A program made the position numbers and the translations under genes. Of a DNA stretch of 64,000 bases, positions 1 through 8,480 are shown one piece after another (within the stretch, counting starts at the first letter, position 1; each line of letters begins with the position of its first letter). The notes under the pieces are model-generated. The model saw nothing but the letters and a program-made list of their open reading frames with translations, searched no databases and was not told the origin of the DNA. Origin of the DNA: Spirochaeta sp. UBA5339 (GTDB lineage: Bacteria; Spirochaetota; Spirochaetia; DSM-2461); NCBI GenBank assembly GCA_002408085.1, contig DHQL01000018.1:97913-161912 (forward strand). Reading direction: 5' to 3'.

Positions 1-9
1 CTCCTTAAG
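1..9 (-). promoter_or_regulatory. Ribosome binding site of a gene just outside the window (probably ribH)
   Basis: Read on the minus strand, the window ends in CTTAAGGAG, a strong Shine-Dalgarno sequence, about 75 bases past the ribBA stop. The start codon would lie a few bases outside the window. In rib operons of the order ribD-ribE-ribBA the missing last gene is usually ribH (lumazine synthase), so that is the expected identity. This is inference from context only. Confidence 0.5.
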
Positions 10-82
10 TTGATTTTTATACGGCCTTGGCTGTAGACCCCTGCCGGCGGCTGCCGCTGCGGGGCCGGAGCCCGAGGCTCCT

Positions 83-1273
83 TCAGGCGGACAGGTGACC
101 CATCCGCTCCTGTTTTGTGCTGATATAGCGGAGATTGTTCTCTCCGGCCTCAATAATCAGGGGAACCCGTTCCACCTCGATGCCCGCTTCTTCCAGCTGG
201 GAGATCTTGTCGGGGTTGTTGGTCATCAGTCTGATGCTCTTAATCCCCTTCTTCAGAAGCCAGGCGGCAGCCTGATCATAGTCCCTGGCATCGGCGGGAT
301 ATCCCAGATGGAGGTTGGCATCCAGAGTGTCCATTCCTCCCTCCTGCAGCTTGTAGGCCCTCATCTTTGCCCTGAGGCCGATCCCACGTCCCTCCTGACG
401 GAGGTAGAGGAGATATCCCCTGCCCTCCCGGGCAATCCGGTCCAGAGCACTCTCAAGCTGACTGCCGCAGTCACATCGCTTTGACCTGAAAAGATCTCCA
501 GTCAGACACTCCGAATGAATCCTGACCAGTGGAGCCTTCTCAGGCTGATTACCGGAATCTGAATCCTCCAGAGAGAGACAGAAGTGCTCCTCCTCTTCCC
601 TGGTGCTGAGGAATTCCATAGTGAACTCCCCCTGATCGATGGGAAGGGATACAGGTTCCGCTTCCGAGGCCTTCTGATGGGCCACCAGGTCCTTAACACT
701 TAGAACTCCCAGCCCCCACTCTTCGGAAAGCTCGTCAATCCGACCACCCCGGACCATGGTGCCGTCGTCATCCATCATCTCGCAGATCACCGCGGCCCCG
801 GGAAGTCCCGCCTGACGCATCAGATAGACCGAGCCTTCGGTATGACCGTCCCTGGCGGCAAGTCCACCCTCGGCCTCGAGGATGGGAAACATATGCCCGG
901 GCCGTGCAAAGTCATCAGGCCTGCAGTCCGACGCAGCCAGTCTGTTCAGGCTGATGGAGCGGTCGGAAGCTGATATTCCGGTGGTACACCCTTCGACGGC
1001 ATCCACAGGGGTGCAGAACCGTGTTCCGTGAAGGGCATCGGGCCCGCCGGATGAGGGAAGGACCTCAAGTCCCGCCGCATCAAAACAGCTCCGGTCGATG
1101 GCGCAGCAGATCAGTCCCTTCGCCTTTGACGCCATAAAGTTGACCATCTGAGGAGTGGCCAGAGACGCCGCTCCCACCAGATCACCCTCGTTCTCTCTGT
1201 CTTCATGGTCCGTAAGTATGACCATGCCGCCGGCCTTTAAGATTTCTGCCGCTTTCTCTACTGTGATTTTCAT
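83..1273 (-). CDS. ribBA: Bifunctional 3,4-dihydroxy-2-butanone-4-phosphate synthase / GTP cyclohydrolase II (RibBA)
   Basis: Makes both riboflavin precursors: the N-terminal half converts ribulose 5-phosphate to dihydroxybutanone phosphate and the C-terminal half opens GTP. The 396-residue protein has the RibB acidic loop DHEDRENEGDL near residue 22 and GHTEGS near 145, then the RibA zinc motif SECLTGDLF...KRCDCGSQL and EGRGIGL. Length is normal for the fusion. The start at 1273 is chosen because GGGGGA sits 5 bases upstream and MKITVEKAAEIL matches the family start; an in-frame ATG at 1285 is less well placed. The ATG overlaps the ribE stop (ATGA), so translation is probably coupled. Third gene of the FMN-riboswitch operon. 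Confidence 0.96.
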   Translation of the reverse strand: MKITVEKAAEILKAGGMVILTDHEDRENEGDLVGAASLATPQMVNFMASKAKGLICCAIDRSCFDAAGLEVLPSSGGPDALHGTRFCTPVDAVEGCTTGISASDRSISLNRLAASDCRPDDFARPGHMFPILEAEGGLAARDGHTEGSVYLMRQAGLPGAAVICEMMDDDGTMVRGGRIDELSEEWGLGVLSVKDLVAHQKASEAEPVSLPIDQGEFTMEFLSTREEEEHFCLSLEDSDSGNQPEKAPLVRIHSECLTGDLFRSKRCDCGSQLESALDRIAREGRGYLLYLRQEGRGIGLRAKMRAYKLQEGGMDTLDANLHLGYPADARDYDQAAAWLLKKGIKSIRLMTNNPDKISQLEEAGIEVERVPLIIEAGENNLRYISTKQERMGHLSA

Positions 1274-1986
1274 ATTATCCCCCATAAACGTAATTTTTCT
1301 TCTGTAATTGTTCCTGCCCCCCCGGCAGTTCCGGCTGCTCTGCCGCCGGTCTCTCCGGAAGCAGCCCCGACGGACTGCCGGCCGGACCGGCCCCACCCGG
1401 CGGTCCCCAGATCGGATGCTCTGGTTCTTAAAAGCATATCCGTCTCAAGATTCACCGGGTCTCCGGGCTTCAGAGAGTCCAGACAGGATGCCTGAAGGGT
1501 CTCACCGATCAGCTGTACCGAGAACCGGTCCGACGCCATAGACGCCACCGTAAGACTGACGCCGTTCAGAGCCACAGAGCCTTCCCGGCAGATCTCTCCG
1601 GCCAGTTCCCGGGGTAGAGAGAGAACAAGTTCTCTGCCCCCCTCTCGCCGCCGGTTCTCCATAACCCTGATCAGGGCGCTTACATGGCCCTGCACCAGGT
1701 GTCCATCCACAACGGCGTCCAGGGTCATGGCCGGTTCAAGGTGGACCTTCTGTCCGACCTTAAGATTTTTAAGGCTGGTTTTTGCCAGTGTGGCGTAGTG
1801 ACACTCCGCCCGGAACTGCCGGTCATCGGCACCCTCAAGGGCGGTCAGACAGATACCTTCAAGGGCAATGGAGTCTCCCTGACGGGGAACCCTCTCCAGG
1901 GCGTGAGCGATGGTCAGAACCTTTACCCCTCCCCGGTCTGCTATGTTTTTTACCGTGCCGATGCAGCGGATCAGACCTGTAAACAT
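1270..1986 (-). CDS. ribE: Riboflavin synthase, alpha subunit
   Basis: Dismutates two 6,7-dimethyl-8-ribityllumazine molecules to riboflavin. It begins with the invariant MFTGLI and holds two lumazine-binding repeats, roughly residues 1-95 and 96-190; the second contains GSVALNGVSLTV. The 238-residue protein is longer than the usual 200-215: the last 45 residues are a Gly/Ala/Arg-rich tail that is not part of the fold and may be disordered. The gene overlaps ribD by 16 bases at its start and ribBA by 4 at its end. Some naming schemes call this gene ribC. Confidence 0.94.
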   Translation of the reverse strand: MFTGLIRCIGTVKNIADRGGVKVLTIAHALERVPRQGDSIALEGICLTALEGADDRQFRAECHYATLAKTSLKNLKVGQKVHLEPAMTLDAVVDGHLVQGHVSALIRVMENRRREGGRELVLSLPRELAGEICREGSVALNGVSLTVASMASDRFSVQLIGETLQASCLDSLKPGDPVNLETDMLLRTRASDLGTAGWGRSGRQSVGAASGETGGRAAGTAGGAGTITEEKLRLWGII

Positions 1987-2972
1987 GCCATATCCTCCCT
2001 GGTACCGCTGATCACAACATCCCGGCCCGAGATCTCGGTGGTTCGACCTTTCAGCTGGACTTTTCCGCCGATATTTCCGATTCCCAGACTCCCGCAGAAG
2101 GGAATGCCCGAACCGAGAAAATCAGGAGACTGAAAGACAGTCAGCCTGTCCCAGAGTCCCTCTGTCAGAAATGAGTTGAATACTCCCGAGCCTCCCTCAA
2201 CCAGAATGGAGTGGACGCCTTCGGACCGGAGAGCACAGAGCCTGTCGAACAGAGTGCCGCCTGACTCTCGCCCTGAGAAAACAATCTTCCGGGGCTGATA
2301 ACCGGGAAGCTCCCGGCCCTCGGAATCCCTGACAGTAAGGGAGGGACTGTCGGCCTCCCATGTCCCCCGGCCCACCAGGACGGCATCGCAGTCTCTGCGC
2401 ATCTCCATTACCCGGGCTCTTGAATCGGGGCCGCTGATCCATTTGGAGGAACCGTCTTCGGCTGCGATAAATCCGTCCAGAGTCAGGGCCACCTTCAGAT
2501 GAATCCAGGGTCTTTCTGACGAGATCAGATGCTCATAGACCTCGTTCAGGGCCGCCGAGTCCTCTTCCAGAACTCCGGCAACAACCTCAATGCCCGCTTT
2601 TTTCAGGGCGGCGATTCCTCTGCCCATTACTTTGGGATTGGGATCCGGTCTGGCGATGATCACCCGGCGGATTCCCGCTTCAATGATCTTTTCGGTGCAG
2701 GGGCCGTTGTGCTTTTCAGGGGACCGGAAGCTGCAGGGTTCCAGGGTGACATAGAGTTCAGCCCCCACAGGATCATTTCCCTGGCTGCGGCAGTCGGCCA
2801 GGGCATTTGCTTCGGCATGAGGCCCACCGTACTCAAGATGGGCCCCCTCTCCGAGGATCATACCGTCCTTTACGACAAGAGCGCCGACCATGGGATTGGG
2901 ACGAACTCTTCCGCGGCCCTTTTCGGCAAAGGCCAGAGCAATTTTCATAAAATCTTCATCAATGTGTTTCAG
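1971..2972 (-). CDS. ribD: Bifunctional pyrimidine deaminase / reductase (RibD)
   Basis: Catalyses the second and third steps of riboflavin synthesis. The N-terminal deaminase has PNPMVGALVV, the zinc-binding GGPHAEANAL and EPC...GPC; the two zinc cysteines are separated by 11 residues instead of the common 8. The C-terminal reductase has LKVALTLDGFIA and ILVEGGSGVFNSFL. The start is a problem: family N-termini have about six residues before the methionine of FMKIALAFAEKG, but the only ATG in frame is that methionine (2948). A CTG at 2972 lies 7 bases after GGGAG and gives LKHIDEDFMKIALA, so it is chosen here; an ATT start is also possible. The gene follows the riboswitch terminator. Confidence 0.9.
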   Translation of the reverse strand: MKHIDEDFMKIALAFAEKGRGRVRPNPMVGALVVKDGMILGEGAHLEYGGPHAEANALADCRSQGNDPVGAELYVTLEPCSFRSPEKHNGPCTEKIIEAGIRRVIIARPDPNPKVMGRGIAALKKAGIEVVAGVLEEDSAALNEVYEHLISSERPWIHLKVALTLDGFIAAEDGSSKWISGPDSRARVMEMRRDCDAVLVGRGTWEADSPSLTVRDSEGRELPGYQPRKIVFSGRESGGTLFDRLCALRSEGVHSILVEGGSGVFNSFLTEGLWDRLTVFQSPDFLGSGIPFCGSLGIGNIGGKVQLKGRTTEISGRDVVISGTREDMACLQV

Positions 2973-3092
2973 AGCGACTCTCCCGAATCGGGGCTCTGAT
3001 GCAAGGAAGGAATAAGGGGAACTGTTTTCGCTGCTGCAGGAGGGGCCGGCGGTTCCCTGTGGGAGGCCTGCGGCACTTATCCGTTGCAGATC

Positions 3093-3127
3093 AAAAAAAA
3101 GCCCCGGACAGATAAACTGACCGGGGC
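3093..3127 (-). terminator. Riboswitch-controlled intrinsic terminator before ribD
   Basis: On the minus strand a GCCCCGG / CCGGGGC stem (3101-3107 and 3121-3127) is followed by eight T residues (3093-3100). It lies between the FMN aptamer and ribD, as expected for transcriptional attenuation when FMN is bound. Confidence 0.9.
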
Positions 3128-3149
3128 ATGGCAATCCACTCTTACGACT

Positions 3150-3273
3150 ATCTTCTCTCATCCAGACTATACTGTCGGCACTGGAATCACACCAGTTCAA
3201 TCAGAAAAACTGACTCGCGGGCTTTAACCGCCGGTAGGGAATTGCATTTTCAAGCTCACCCTGCCCCGAAGAT
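3150..3273 (-). ncRNA. FMN riboswitch (RFN element)
   Basis: Read on the minus strand the region carries the conserved RFN blocks: ATCTTCGGGGCAGGGTG at the 5' side, GCAATTCCCTACCGGCGG, AAGCCCGCGA, and the closing block CAGTCTGGATGAGAGAAGAT written in opposite polarity near 3150-3170. The paired ends ATCTTC / GAAGAT close the P1 helix. A Rho-independent terminator follows within 25 bases, so it probably stops transcription of ribD-ribE-ribBA when FMN is plentiful. Confidence 0.95.
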
Positions 3274-3325
3274 TTAGTTTGTGCTGGTAAGATACTCCAT
3301 GATCTTTTTTTTTGTCAACAGCCTT

Positions 3326-4042
3326 TCAGTAATTTAGAAAATTCTGCAGTTTCTCTTTCACACCGGAGAACTCGATTCCCTCTTCGGAGCAGTAGTCCCT
3401 GACACTCAGACTACCGGGTCCCATGGGAATTCCGCCAAGGGCCTCGACAATCTGATCTTCGGTGATTCCGGCATCCAGGAGTTCCGAGAAGAGGGTCTTC
3501 CCCTTGATCTCAAGAATCTCCGCTTCATCACCCGAGTCTACAGGCTCACGTCCGGTGAATTCCAGAGAGATAAAAAACTCATCCAGGGCCTCCAGCTCCT
3601 CTAAGGTCAGAACACCCTTATTTTTCAATACACCATAGGCAGGCCGGGGCAGCAGGGTCGTCTCCTCGGGGGTATAGGGACGGTCCAGATAGAGGGCGAC
3701 AAACCATCTCATGCTGTCGGTTCCGATCTCCCCCTCCTCGAGTCCTCCGTAGATCTCTTCAAAACTCTTGATCTGTATGGTCCCTGGATTCTCCTCTCCC
3801 GACATTCCGAATGCCTGAGCCAGGACAGTGGCGGGAATTCCAAAGGCATTTTCCACATCGGCAAGGGTGTAGGAACCACGGATATCGGCGGGATTGTACT
3901 CGCCGGCAGCCTCTCCCTCCTCATACCTTGCCGGAACCTTTGACCCCTCAGTCTGCCAGTATCCTGCAAAAGACGTAACTCCTATTCCTGTAATAAATAA
4001 AACAGGGAAAATCAAAGCGGCAGTGGATGCATTAATCTTCAT
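3326..4042 (-). CDS. Membrane-anchored protein of unknown function, partner of the adjacent polyferredoxin
   Basis: A 238-residue protein with one N-terminal membrane segment or uncleaved signal (about residues 8-27) and an acidic exported domain. Two short stretches resemble each other: SYTLADVENAFGIPATVLAQ (about 57-76) and the C-terminal KTLFSELLDAGITEDQIVEA. Such helical modules are known from proteins that accompany NapH-like electron carriers; the assignment here is by resemblance only. No cysteines that could hold a cluster are evident apart from one near the C-terminus. A perfect AAGGAGGTGA precedes the ATG, and the gene overlaps the upstream 4Fe-4S gene by 11 bases, so the two are co-translated and probably work together. 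Confidence 0.7.
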   Translation of the reverse strand: MKINASTAALIFPVLFITGIGVTSFAGYWQTEGSKVPARYEEGEAAGEYNPADIRGSYTLADVENAFGIPATVLAQAFGMSGEENPGTIQIKSFEEIYGGLEEGEIGTDSMRWFVALYLDRPYTPEETTLLPRPAYGVLKNKGVLTLEELEALDEFFISLEFTGREPVDSGDEAEILEIKGKTLFSELLDAGITEDQIVEALGGIPMGPGSLSVRDYCSEEGIEFSGVKEKLQNFLNY

Positions 4043-4871
4043 CTTTCACCTCCTTGATTCCGCCTGTGTGGAACTCCAGAGTGGAAGGAACGGGACAGAC
4101 TCCGTCACCCGAGGTGCACTGGTAACAGGAGATGCACTGATGGTTTCTGACGGTACCCGCAGAGTCCACTTCGATATTCATCGGGCAGACTTTGCTGCAC
4201 TTTTTACAGCTGATGCAGGTGGCAGAATTCCTTTTTAAGGGCACCAGTCTGAAGAGGTTGAAAATCCCCAGAACCGCGCCATAGGGACAGGCGTATTTAC
4301 AGAAGGGACGCTCTACAAAGAGGGAGAGAATAGTGGTCGCTCCCAGCACGATAAACCCGCCGATGGCGACTTCCCCTGTCCAGAACTGAAAGAGGGCAAA
4401 ATAGGGGTCCACCCCGGCAAAGATCAGCTGACCCGAACGGGCCGTCATAAAGAGAACCCAGACCAGAACCAGGTAGCGCAGATACCTCAGCCAGCGGTCG
4501 AATCTGTAGGGGATAAAGCGGTTGAATTTCTTCTTGAAGAGCCTCTTCCCGATCCGCCCCAGGGCCTCCTGAAAGCTTCCGAAGGGACAGATCCATCCGC
4601 AGAAAAGGGGTCCCAGAACAAGGGCCGAGGCAAAGACGATATACATCAGCACCAGGCTGGACTCATGGGTCTTTTTTACAAAGCTCCCGCCGGTAATCAG
4701 AGTGTCAATACTCACTACCCCGCCCAGAGGGCAGACCGCATGGAGTGAGGCCTCGGGTACAAAGGCGATTCCCCCGCCGGTTTCGCTCAGGCCATGACTG
4801 ACGGCAATCAGGGCAATCAGAACAAAGAAAAAGCTCTGCACAAAGTACCGGATCTTCGGTTTCCTCTTCAT
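4032..4871 (-). CDS. NapH/YccM-like membrane 4Fe-4S polyferredoxin
   Basis: A 279-residue inner-membrane electron carrier. It has about five hydrophobic segments, an N-terminal CPLGG element, the paired CGWICPFG and CKYACPYGA motifs on membrane loops, and two C-terminal ferredoxin motifs, CISCKKCSKVCP and CISCYQCTSGDGVCP. This is the layout of NapH, YccM and RdxA-like proteins, which pass electrons between the quinone or ferredoxin pool and a periplasmic or membrane partner. The RBS is GGGGAGG. Its only neighbour in the operon is the anchored protein at 3326-4042. No reductase is present, so its terminal acceptor is unknown. Confidence 0.85.
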   Translation of the reverse strand: MKRKPKIRYFVQSFFFVLIALIAVSHGLSETGGGIAFVPEASLHAVCPLGGVVSIDTLITGGSFVKKTHESSLVLMYIVFASALVLGPLFCGWICPFGSFQEALGRIGKRLFKKKFNRFIPYRFDRWLRYLRYLVLVWVLFMTARSGQLIFAGVDPYFALFQFWTGEVAIGGFIVLGATTILSLFVERPFCKYACPYGAVLGIFNLFRLVPLKRNSATCISCKKCSKVCPMNIEVDSAGTVRNHQCISCYQCTSGDGVCPVPSTLEFHTGGIKEVKDED

Positions 4872-4973
4872 ATTTCCTCCCCTTTTTAATAGAACAGAAG
4901 CGTATAATCAACCTCTGTTCTCTATGAGAATTATAGCTCAGGGAGATATGAAATGATTAAGAAAGTATGAAGA

Positions 4974-5010
4974 CTGTATAAATATAAAATGAGAGGGCAG
5001 GGGCCCTCTC
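4974..5010 (-). terminator. Probable terminator of the SH3 lipoprotein gene
   Basis: On the minus strand a GAGAGGG...CCCTCTC stem (4991-5010) is followed by ATTTTATATTTATA. It lies about 65 bases past the stop at 5075. The T-run is interrupted, so strength is uncertain. Confidence 0.6.
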
Positions 5011-5074
5011 AATCCTTAAATCACAATTTGATGATACAGTATTTCTGATTCCATCAGAGGGAGATCTTGCTCTC

Positions 5075-6742
5075 TCAGACCTCTCCGGACACTTCAGCGT
5101 CAACAGCGTCAACAGAGCCAACAGCGTCTTCAGATTGCCGTAATTTATCCAGAGCCTCTTTCCGGTCATAATAATAATTGTAAAGAGTCTCACTCATCTC
5201 AAAGGGAATGTCCAGCAGAACAGCAGTTCTGATATAGAGATACTGAGATTCCGGAGTCTCGGCTTTATTCATCCTGTCAAAAAGAACAGCCGCGTCGATA
5301 CAGTTTTTATCATAGGAAAAGTCTGCAACACTGCTTTGAATATACATATCCCTCTTTACGGATCCATCCTCTACAGAGATGTAACTGATTTTCATAAAAC
5401 CATCCTCCTGCTCCTCATAAGCGGCCAGAACCTGAAAAAGATCAAGCTTGAAGTTTTCCAGAGCTGTCAGCTTTGGTTCTCTGAAAACCGGAATTCCTGA
5501 AGAGGATAAAATAACAGCAGGCCGGGCCAGTTCGGCAATATAGGCTTTGGAAGCCCATCCGGTCTCACCGTTGTTTTTCTCAATCTGCAGATAGGTTATA
5601 TCATCAAAAACCCTTTCATTACCGGTGCTGTACACCACCTCATAGATTTCCAGTGAACTGTCGGGAACAAGAATATCATTTCCATCCTTATCCTGAACCA
5701 ACTTTCTGAAGGCAAGTCCCTGATAGAAGTTGACCGAAGGAACACCCTTTCCAGTTCTACCTGAAAAATCCTGCAGTTCAGGGCGGATATCAATCCTTTC
5801 AGACAAGACGGGACGGAAGATTGCAGATCCCCTTTGAATCCACCGTAGTTCACCCGTATCCATTTTAACAATATACCAGGGGTCATACAGCCCTTCTGTA
5901 TGGGGATTAACAGCCAGAACATCGATTTCCTGTTCCCCCAGCATTATACTATCAGAACTCTCATCCCACTCTGCAAAGGCTCTGGTACCCGACTTGGGAG
6001 TTACTCTGTTGTTAAATGTCGAATCAAGGGAGAAGGCCAGATTAAAAAAATCATGGCTCATATCAGAATTTCTGAATGCCTTCAGAACGAGTCTGGCCAC
6101 ATCGATATCCCGGGGAGCGGAGGAGAGATTATCATACTCGATGTATCTGCTGACCGGACTGGAAATTCTGTCATTGTCATACCAGGAGAAAGTGATCTCT
6201 GCGAAGCCTCTGTCATTCCCTTTGTCAAGAGAAACAGCTACGATCTGTGCAGCCGGAACAATCTGTTCCAGAGGGGTGGTCACTGAGGGCTTGCTATAGA
6301 GTCTGGAGGGTTCCACAACAACCGCAGCTCTTGCATTTTTCACAAGGCGGACTGTTGATATCCAGCCTTCTCTTCCATCATTGAGCCTGACTTTGGAGTA
6401 CAAATAGCTGTTGCTGCCGGATTTAAGCTCCTCATCCACTCCAAGCCAGATAAGCTCTGACCCCATGTCCAGAGTGTCAATGGAATTTGAAGACAGAACA
6501 CCCTCTTCATTGAGCCAGACCCTGGCATCATCTCTCAGAACCACAGCGGGAAGGTTCTCAAAGATTTTCTGTTCCACAACCTCTCCCTCTTGGGGAACTT
6601 CGTTGACTGCAGGCTGTTCAGACACATTCTGTTCTTCACTTGCAACTGCATTTTGTGTGGTTTCGCTTTCCTGTACCGGTGCATCACATGAGATGAACAG
6701 AACTGAAAGGAATAGTAAAACAATAGTTATTTTAGATTTCAT
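5075..6742 (-). CDS. Lipoprotein with SH3-type domains
   Basis: A 555-residue exported lipoprotein. The signal peptide runs to Cys19 (LSVLFISC), followed by a Gln/Glu/Ser-rich linker to about residue 55. Several bacterial SH3-like modules can be seen, with recurring YSKVRLNDGREGWIS, DTGELRWIQRG and NNGETGWASKAYI patterns. The C-terminal part is helical. Such proteins usually bind peptidoglycan or other envelope polymers; no enzyme motif is seen. The start at 6742 gives an ideal signal peptide; the frame is open further upstream. Its base composition is more AT-rich than the rib and ara genes. It stands alone between two terminators. Confidence 0.75.
   Translation of the reverse strand: MKSKITIVLLFLSVLFISCDAPVQESETTQNAVASEEQNVSEQPAVNEVPQEGEVVEQKIFENLPAVVLRDDARVWLNEEGVLSSNSIDTLDMGSELIWLGVDEELKSGSNSYLYSKVRLNDGREGWISTVRLVKNARAAVVVEPSRLYSKPSVTTPLEQIVPAAQIVAVSLDKGNDRGFAEITFSWYDNDRISSPVSRYIEYDNLSSAPRDIDVARLVLKAFRNSDMSHDFFNLAFSLDSTFNNRVTPKSGTRAFAEWDESSDSIMLGEQEIDVLAVNPHTEGLYDPWYIVKMDTGELRWIQRGSAIFRPVLSERIDIRPELQDFSGRTGKGVPSVNFYQGLAFRKLVQDKDGNDILVPDSSLEIYEVVYSTGNERVFDDITYLQIEKNNGETGWASKAYIAELARPAVILSSSGIPVFREPKLTALENFKLDLFQVLAAYEEQEDGFMKISYISVEDGSVKRDMYIQSSVADFSYDKNCIDAAVLFDRMNKAETPESQYLYIRTAVLLDIPFEMSETLYNYYYDRKEALDKLRQSEDAVGSVDAVDAEVSGEV
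5095..5130 (-). repeat. Short degenerate 9-base tandem repeat in the lipoprotein C-terminus
   Basis: GCGTCAACA is repeated about three and a half times, with one GAGCCAACA variant, and encodes the Val/Asp/Ala-rich C-terminal tail of the lipoprotein. It could change length by slippage without a frameshift because the unit is nine bases. Confidence 0.55.
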
Positions 6743-6866
6743 ATAACCGAGGACTCCTGAGATGTAAATATCTCCTAACAAGTTATCCCATATCAAAATA
6801 CTTTACAACTTTTGAACAAATTATTCTGGAAAGAGTTGCCCCTGGAAGAAGTCAGAATAATGAGTG

Positions 6867-6896
6867 AAAAAAAAGAGAGGACCGAAGCCCTCTCTT
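6867..6896 (-). terminator. Terminator of the araA operon
   Basis: On the minus strand GAGAGG-loop-CCTCTC (6875-6880 and 6889-6894) is followed by eight T residues (6867-6874), 37 bases past the araA stop. Confidence 0.88.
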
Positions 6897-6932
6897 TATC
6901 AGTTTATCAGTAATTTACATCGGAACAGAGAA

Positions 6933-8444
6933 TCAGACTCCGCCGGCAAATCCTTTCATTGTGTAGTACAGATCGTTCCACTGCAGCTCTTTCTTGAAGC
7001 TGCGGATATCTGTATCTGCATCGATAACCAGAGACTCAACACCGCAGATGTCTGCGTAATCGATAAGCATCTCTGTAGTTACGTCCTTGCTGAATGCAGT
7101 GTGGTGTGCACCACCGCCGTAGATCCATGCAGCAGCAGCTGTCTTGAGATCGGGAAGGGCCTTCCATACAACTCTTGCTACAGGCAGGTTGGGGAGTTCT
7201 TTTCCGGACTCAACGGCTTCAACTTCGTTGATCAGCAGACGGAAACGGTTACCCATATCCATCAGAGAAGCGTTGAGGGCCTTGCCTCCAGGTACGTCGA
7301 ATACCATTCTGACAGGATCGTCTTTTCCGCCGATTCCCAGTTCGTGAATTTCCAGTTTAACCTTCTTGTCCTCGCTGATGGTGGGACATACTTCCAGCAT
7401 ATGGGCACCGAGAACCATGGGGTTCGCAGGGTCCAGGTGGTATGTGTAGTCTTCCATAAAGGAAGTTCCGCCGGGCATACCCTTGCCCATTACCTTGAGG
7501 GCTCTTACAAGGGCAGCTGTCTTCCAGTCACCCTCACCGCCGAATCCGTAACCCTTCTCCATCAGTCTCTGGCAAGCCAGACCGGGGAGCTGAGCGATTC
7601 CGTGGAGGTCTTCGAAGGTAGTTGTGAAGGCGCAGAATCCGCCCTCTTCCAGAAACTGTGTCATACCGGCTTCGAGGCGGGCTGCAGTTCTAAGAGCGTC
7701 AGACTTTTCACCCAGCAGGGCGGGGTCGATTTCGTACTGAGCCTTGTACTCTTCGATCAGGGCGTCGATGGTCTTTTCATCCACATCGGCGATTACCTGA
7801 GCCAGGTCACCAACGGCGTAACCGTATACGTCGTAACCCAGTGCGATCTGTGCTGCAACCTTGTCACCTTCGGTTACCGCAACGTCTCTCATGTTGTCTC
7901 CGAAACGGGCGATCTTTCCGTTTCTCTGGTCTTTAACCGCCGCACAGGCTCTCATCCATGCGTCGAGTCTTTCGTGAACTTCACTGTCCTGCCAGAATCC
8001 GACAACGACTTTTCTGTTCAGCTTCATCCGTGAGTTGATGAATCCGTGCTCCCGTCCGCCGTGGGCAGACTGGTTAAGGTTCATAAAGTCCATATCGATT
8101 TCACCCCAGGGGATGTCTCTGTTGAACTGTGTGTGGAGGTGGCAGACGGGCTTGTTCAGCACGTTGAAACCGTTGATCCACATCTTTGAGGGGCTGAATG
8201 TGTGCATCCAGAGGATTACACCGCCGCAGCTGGGATCGGCGCTGGCTTTGGTACAGAAATCTGTGATCTCCGCGGGAGTAGTCAGGATTCCCTTGTACTC
8301 AACCTTTGCGGGGATTCCTTTCTGTGCGTCCAGGTATGTGGCGATCTCTTCTGTGTGGGATCTAACCTGGTTCAGTGTCTCTTCACCGTAGAGGTGCTGG
8401 CTTCCGGCTACCATCCAGATGCTCATGTCATCATAAACTTTCAT
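6933..8444 (-). CDS. araA: L-arabinose isomerase
   Basis: Converts L-arabinose to L-ribulose in the cytoplasm. The 503-residue protein matches the family along its length: WMVAGSQHLYG at the N-terminus, FNVLNKPVCHLHTQ, YGFGGEGDWKTAAL carrying a metal-binding glutamate, and GAHMLEVCPTI carrying a metal-binding histidine. AAGGAAGAG lies about 6 bases before the ATG at 8444; an internal ATG at residue 7 is less likely. It is the last gene of the lacI-araD-araA operon, 36 bases after araD, and ends in a strong terminator. Confidence 0.96.
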   Translation of the reverse strand: MKVYDDMSIWMVAGSQHLYGEETLNQVRSHTEEIATYLDAQKGIPAKVEYKGILTTPAEITDFCTKASADPSCGGVILWMHTFSPSKMWINGFNVLNKPVCHLHTQFNRDIPWGEIDMDFMNLNQSAHGGREHGFINSRMKLNRKVVVGFWQDSEVHERLDAWMRACAAVKDQRNGKIARFGDNMRDVAVTEGDKVAAQIALGYDVYGYAVGDLAQVIADVDEKTIDALIEEYKAQYEIDPALLGEKSDALRTAARLEAGMTQFLEEGGFCAFTTTFEDLHGIAQLPGLACQRLMEKGYGFGGEGDWKTAALVRALKVMGKGMPGGTSFMEDYTYHLDPANPMVLGAHMLEVCPTISEDKKVKLEIHELGIGGKDDPVRMVFDVPGGKALNASLMDMGNRFRLLINEVEAVESGKELPNLPVARVVWKALPDLKTAAAAWIYGGGAHHTAFSKDVTTEMLIDYADICGVESLVIDADTDIRSFKKELQWNDLYYTMKGFAGGV

Positions 8445-8480
8445 ATCTATCTCTTCCTTTTATATAAAATTCTTAAGAAA

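Noticed and set aside
67..81. GGAGCC-CGA-GGCTCC hairpin after ribBA as a terminator
   Set aside because: No T-run follows on the minus strand and a strong RBS for another gene comes next, so transcription must continue.
6864..8033. Long open frame on the plus strand opposite araA
   Set aside because: Antisense shadow of a well-conserved gene; the translation shows no recognisable motif.
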